From Candidatus Berkelbacteria bacterium (lineage in GTDB: Bacteria > Patescibacteriota > UBA1384 > CAILIB01), in contig JAGVEG010000049.1 of assembly GCA_020058355.1 (NCBI GenBank), forward strand, positions 1 through 6,366: DNA of 6,366 nucleotides. The letters run 5' to 3'. The notes under the pieces were generated by a model that had not been told where the DNA came from, did not search any database, and saw only the letters and a list, made by a program, of their open reading frames with translations. The translations under genes and the position numbers were made by a program. Below, one piece after another: positions 5,941 through 6,366 of the stretch (position 1 is the first letter of the stretch; each line of letters opens with the position of its first letter).

Positions 5941-5974
5941 AAAACACCCTCTACTCGGGGGTGTTTTCGTTTTT
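5941..5974 (+). terminator. Intrinsic terminator after tRNA-Leu(UAA)
   Basis: AAAACACCC (5941-5949) pairs with GGGTGTTTT (5959-5967), a perfect 9-bp stem with a 9-nt loop, followed by CG and then five T residues (5970-5974). It begins two bases after the tRNA CCA and separates the tRNA from the prgI-like gene. Confidence 0.88.
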
Positions 5975-5989
5975 CAACAAAAGATGCGG

Positions 5990-5995
5990 TATACT
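5990..5995 (+). promoter_or_regulatory. -10 element of a possibly leaderless prgI promoter
   Basis: TATACT matches five of six -10 positions and is the same hexamer as in the pnp promoter. It ends 6 bp before the GTG start at 6002, which is where transcription would be expected to begin. No ribosome binding site lies between, so the mRNA may be leaderless. No good -35 is visible; that position falls in the T-tract of the preceding terminator. Confidence 0.45.
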
Positions 5996-6001
5996 AATTT
6001 C

Positions 6002-6366
6002 GTGCAGTTCAAGGTTCCCCAAAATATCACTATGGAGGATAAGGTTCTTGGACCATTATCCATGTTGCAGTTCCTCTTACTGGCAGGAGGTCTTGGTATT
6101 TCCTTTGCTTTTTACCGAATATTCTCGTTTAGCGAGTTCTTGGCGAATATTATAGGTGGGCTCCTAGCGGGACTTACGGTAATTATCGTTCTTGGAAAAT
6201 TCAATGATCAGCCAATGTATCGCTTTTTCCGCCACATTGCCTACTTTATTGCTCGCCCTCGCGCGCGTATCTGGCACAAGGGAGGAGGGGAAGTACCACT
6301 TATTTCGGCTATGCAGCCTAAGCAAGTAAGTCAGAAGGTGGCAGGGAAGTCAGTGAGTAAGGATGA
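6002..6366 (+). CDS. PrgI-family protein, 3' end beyond the window
   Basis: PrgI-family proteins are small membrane proteins found beside VirB4-type ATPases in type IV secretion and conjugation loci of Gram-positive and Patescibacteria genomes; they are thought to fill a VirB3-like role in the inner-membrane complex. The 121 codons seen begin MQFKVPQNITMEDKVLGPLS, a close match to the family's usual start, which fixes GTG (6002) as the initiator over the ATG at 6032. Two hydrophobic segments follow (about residues 21-39 and 48-64), then a basic, hydrophilic tail (RPRARIWHKGG...). The frame is still open at the window edge, near the length expected of this family. There is no Shine-Dalgarno. 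The fragment uses ATA (2 of 11 Ile) and TTA codons that pnp and the S1 gene avoid. I infer that a VirB4-like ATPase gene follows beyond the window. Confidence 0.88.
   Translation, partial: MQFKVPQNITMEDKVLGPLSMLQFLLLAGGLGISFAFYRIFSFSEFLANIIGGLLAGLTVIIVLGKFNDQPMYRFFRHIAYFIARPRARIWHKGGGEVPLISAMQPKQVSQKVAGKSVSKD

Noticed and set aside
5961..6155. 64-residue plus-strand reading frame starting inside the terminator
   Set aside because: It overlaps the terminator and the prgI-like gene in a different frame; the prgI frame has a clear family match and this one does not.
1..6366. CRISPR array or insertion sequence
   Set aside because: No regularly spaced direct repeats and no transposase-like reading frame were seen on either strand.

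Overview
The window looks like a compact bacterial chromosome segment with a moderate base composition. It carries core RNA-metabolism and translation genes (pnp, an S1-type ribosomal protein gene), three tRNA genes that all encode their own CCA, a divergent ComM/YifB-type AAA+ ATPase and the start of a PrgI-family gene. A PrgI-family protein with a 'QFKVPQNITMEDKVLGPLS' N-terminus, a shortened and diverged ComM, a four-domain S1 and an isoleucine tRNA with a UAU anticodon together suggest a member of the Patescibacteria/CPR, most likely near Saccharibacteria. This placement is inference from family resemblance, not a database result.

Layout. Bases 1-170 are the pnp leader, with an extended -10 promoter and a hairpin touching the ribosome binding site. 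pnp (171-2273, +) encodes a full-length polynucleotide phosphorylase. It is followed by a nested hairpin and then a bidirectional terminator (2404-2429), which it shares with the convergent tRNA-Ile(UAU) gene (2432-2507, -). Upstream of that tRNA on the same strand lies the comM-like gene (2550-3800, -). A 116-bp divergent spacer full of interlocking inverted and direct repeats separates comM from tRNA-Leu(GAG) (3917-4001, +). That tRNA has no terminator of its own and leads into the S1 gene (4092-5252, +). The S1 stop codon overlaps the start of a small gene (5252-5710, +) that resembles a metallo-beta-lactamase fold without its metal ligands. A 96-bp nested inverted repeat (5755-5850) then abuts tRNA-Leu(UAA) (5852-5938, +), which ends in a strong terminator. 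The last gene, prgI-like (6002 to the right edge, +), starts at GTG, has no ribosome binding site and sits 6 bp after a TATACT box, so it may be leaderless.

How the parts fit. pnp and the S1 gene are highly expressed RNA and translation genes. The comM-like and prgI-like genes belong to families linked to DNA uptake or recombination and to type IV secretion. Codon use divides along the same line: I read no ATA codons in pnp, the S1 gene or the small gene after it, but 6 of 17 Ile codons in comM and 2 of 11 in the prgI fragment are ATA. The tRNA that should read AUA lies directly downstream of comM.

Most worth a second look are the 96-bp nested inverted repeat at tRNA-Leu(UAA), the degenerate metallo-beta-lactamase-like protein coupled to S1, the diverged ComM with its AUA-reading tRNA neighbour, and the type IV secretion locus that probably continues past the right edge.
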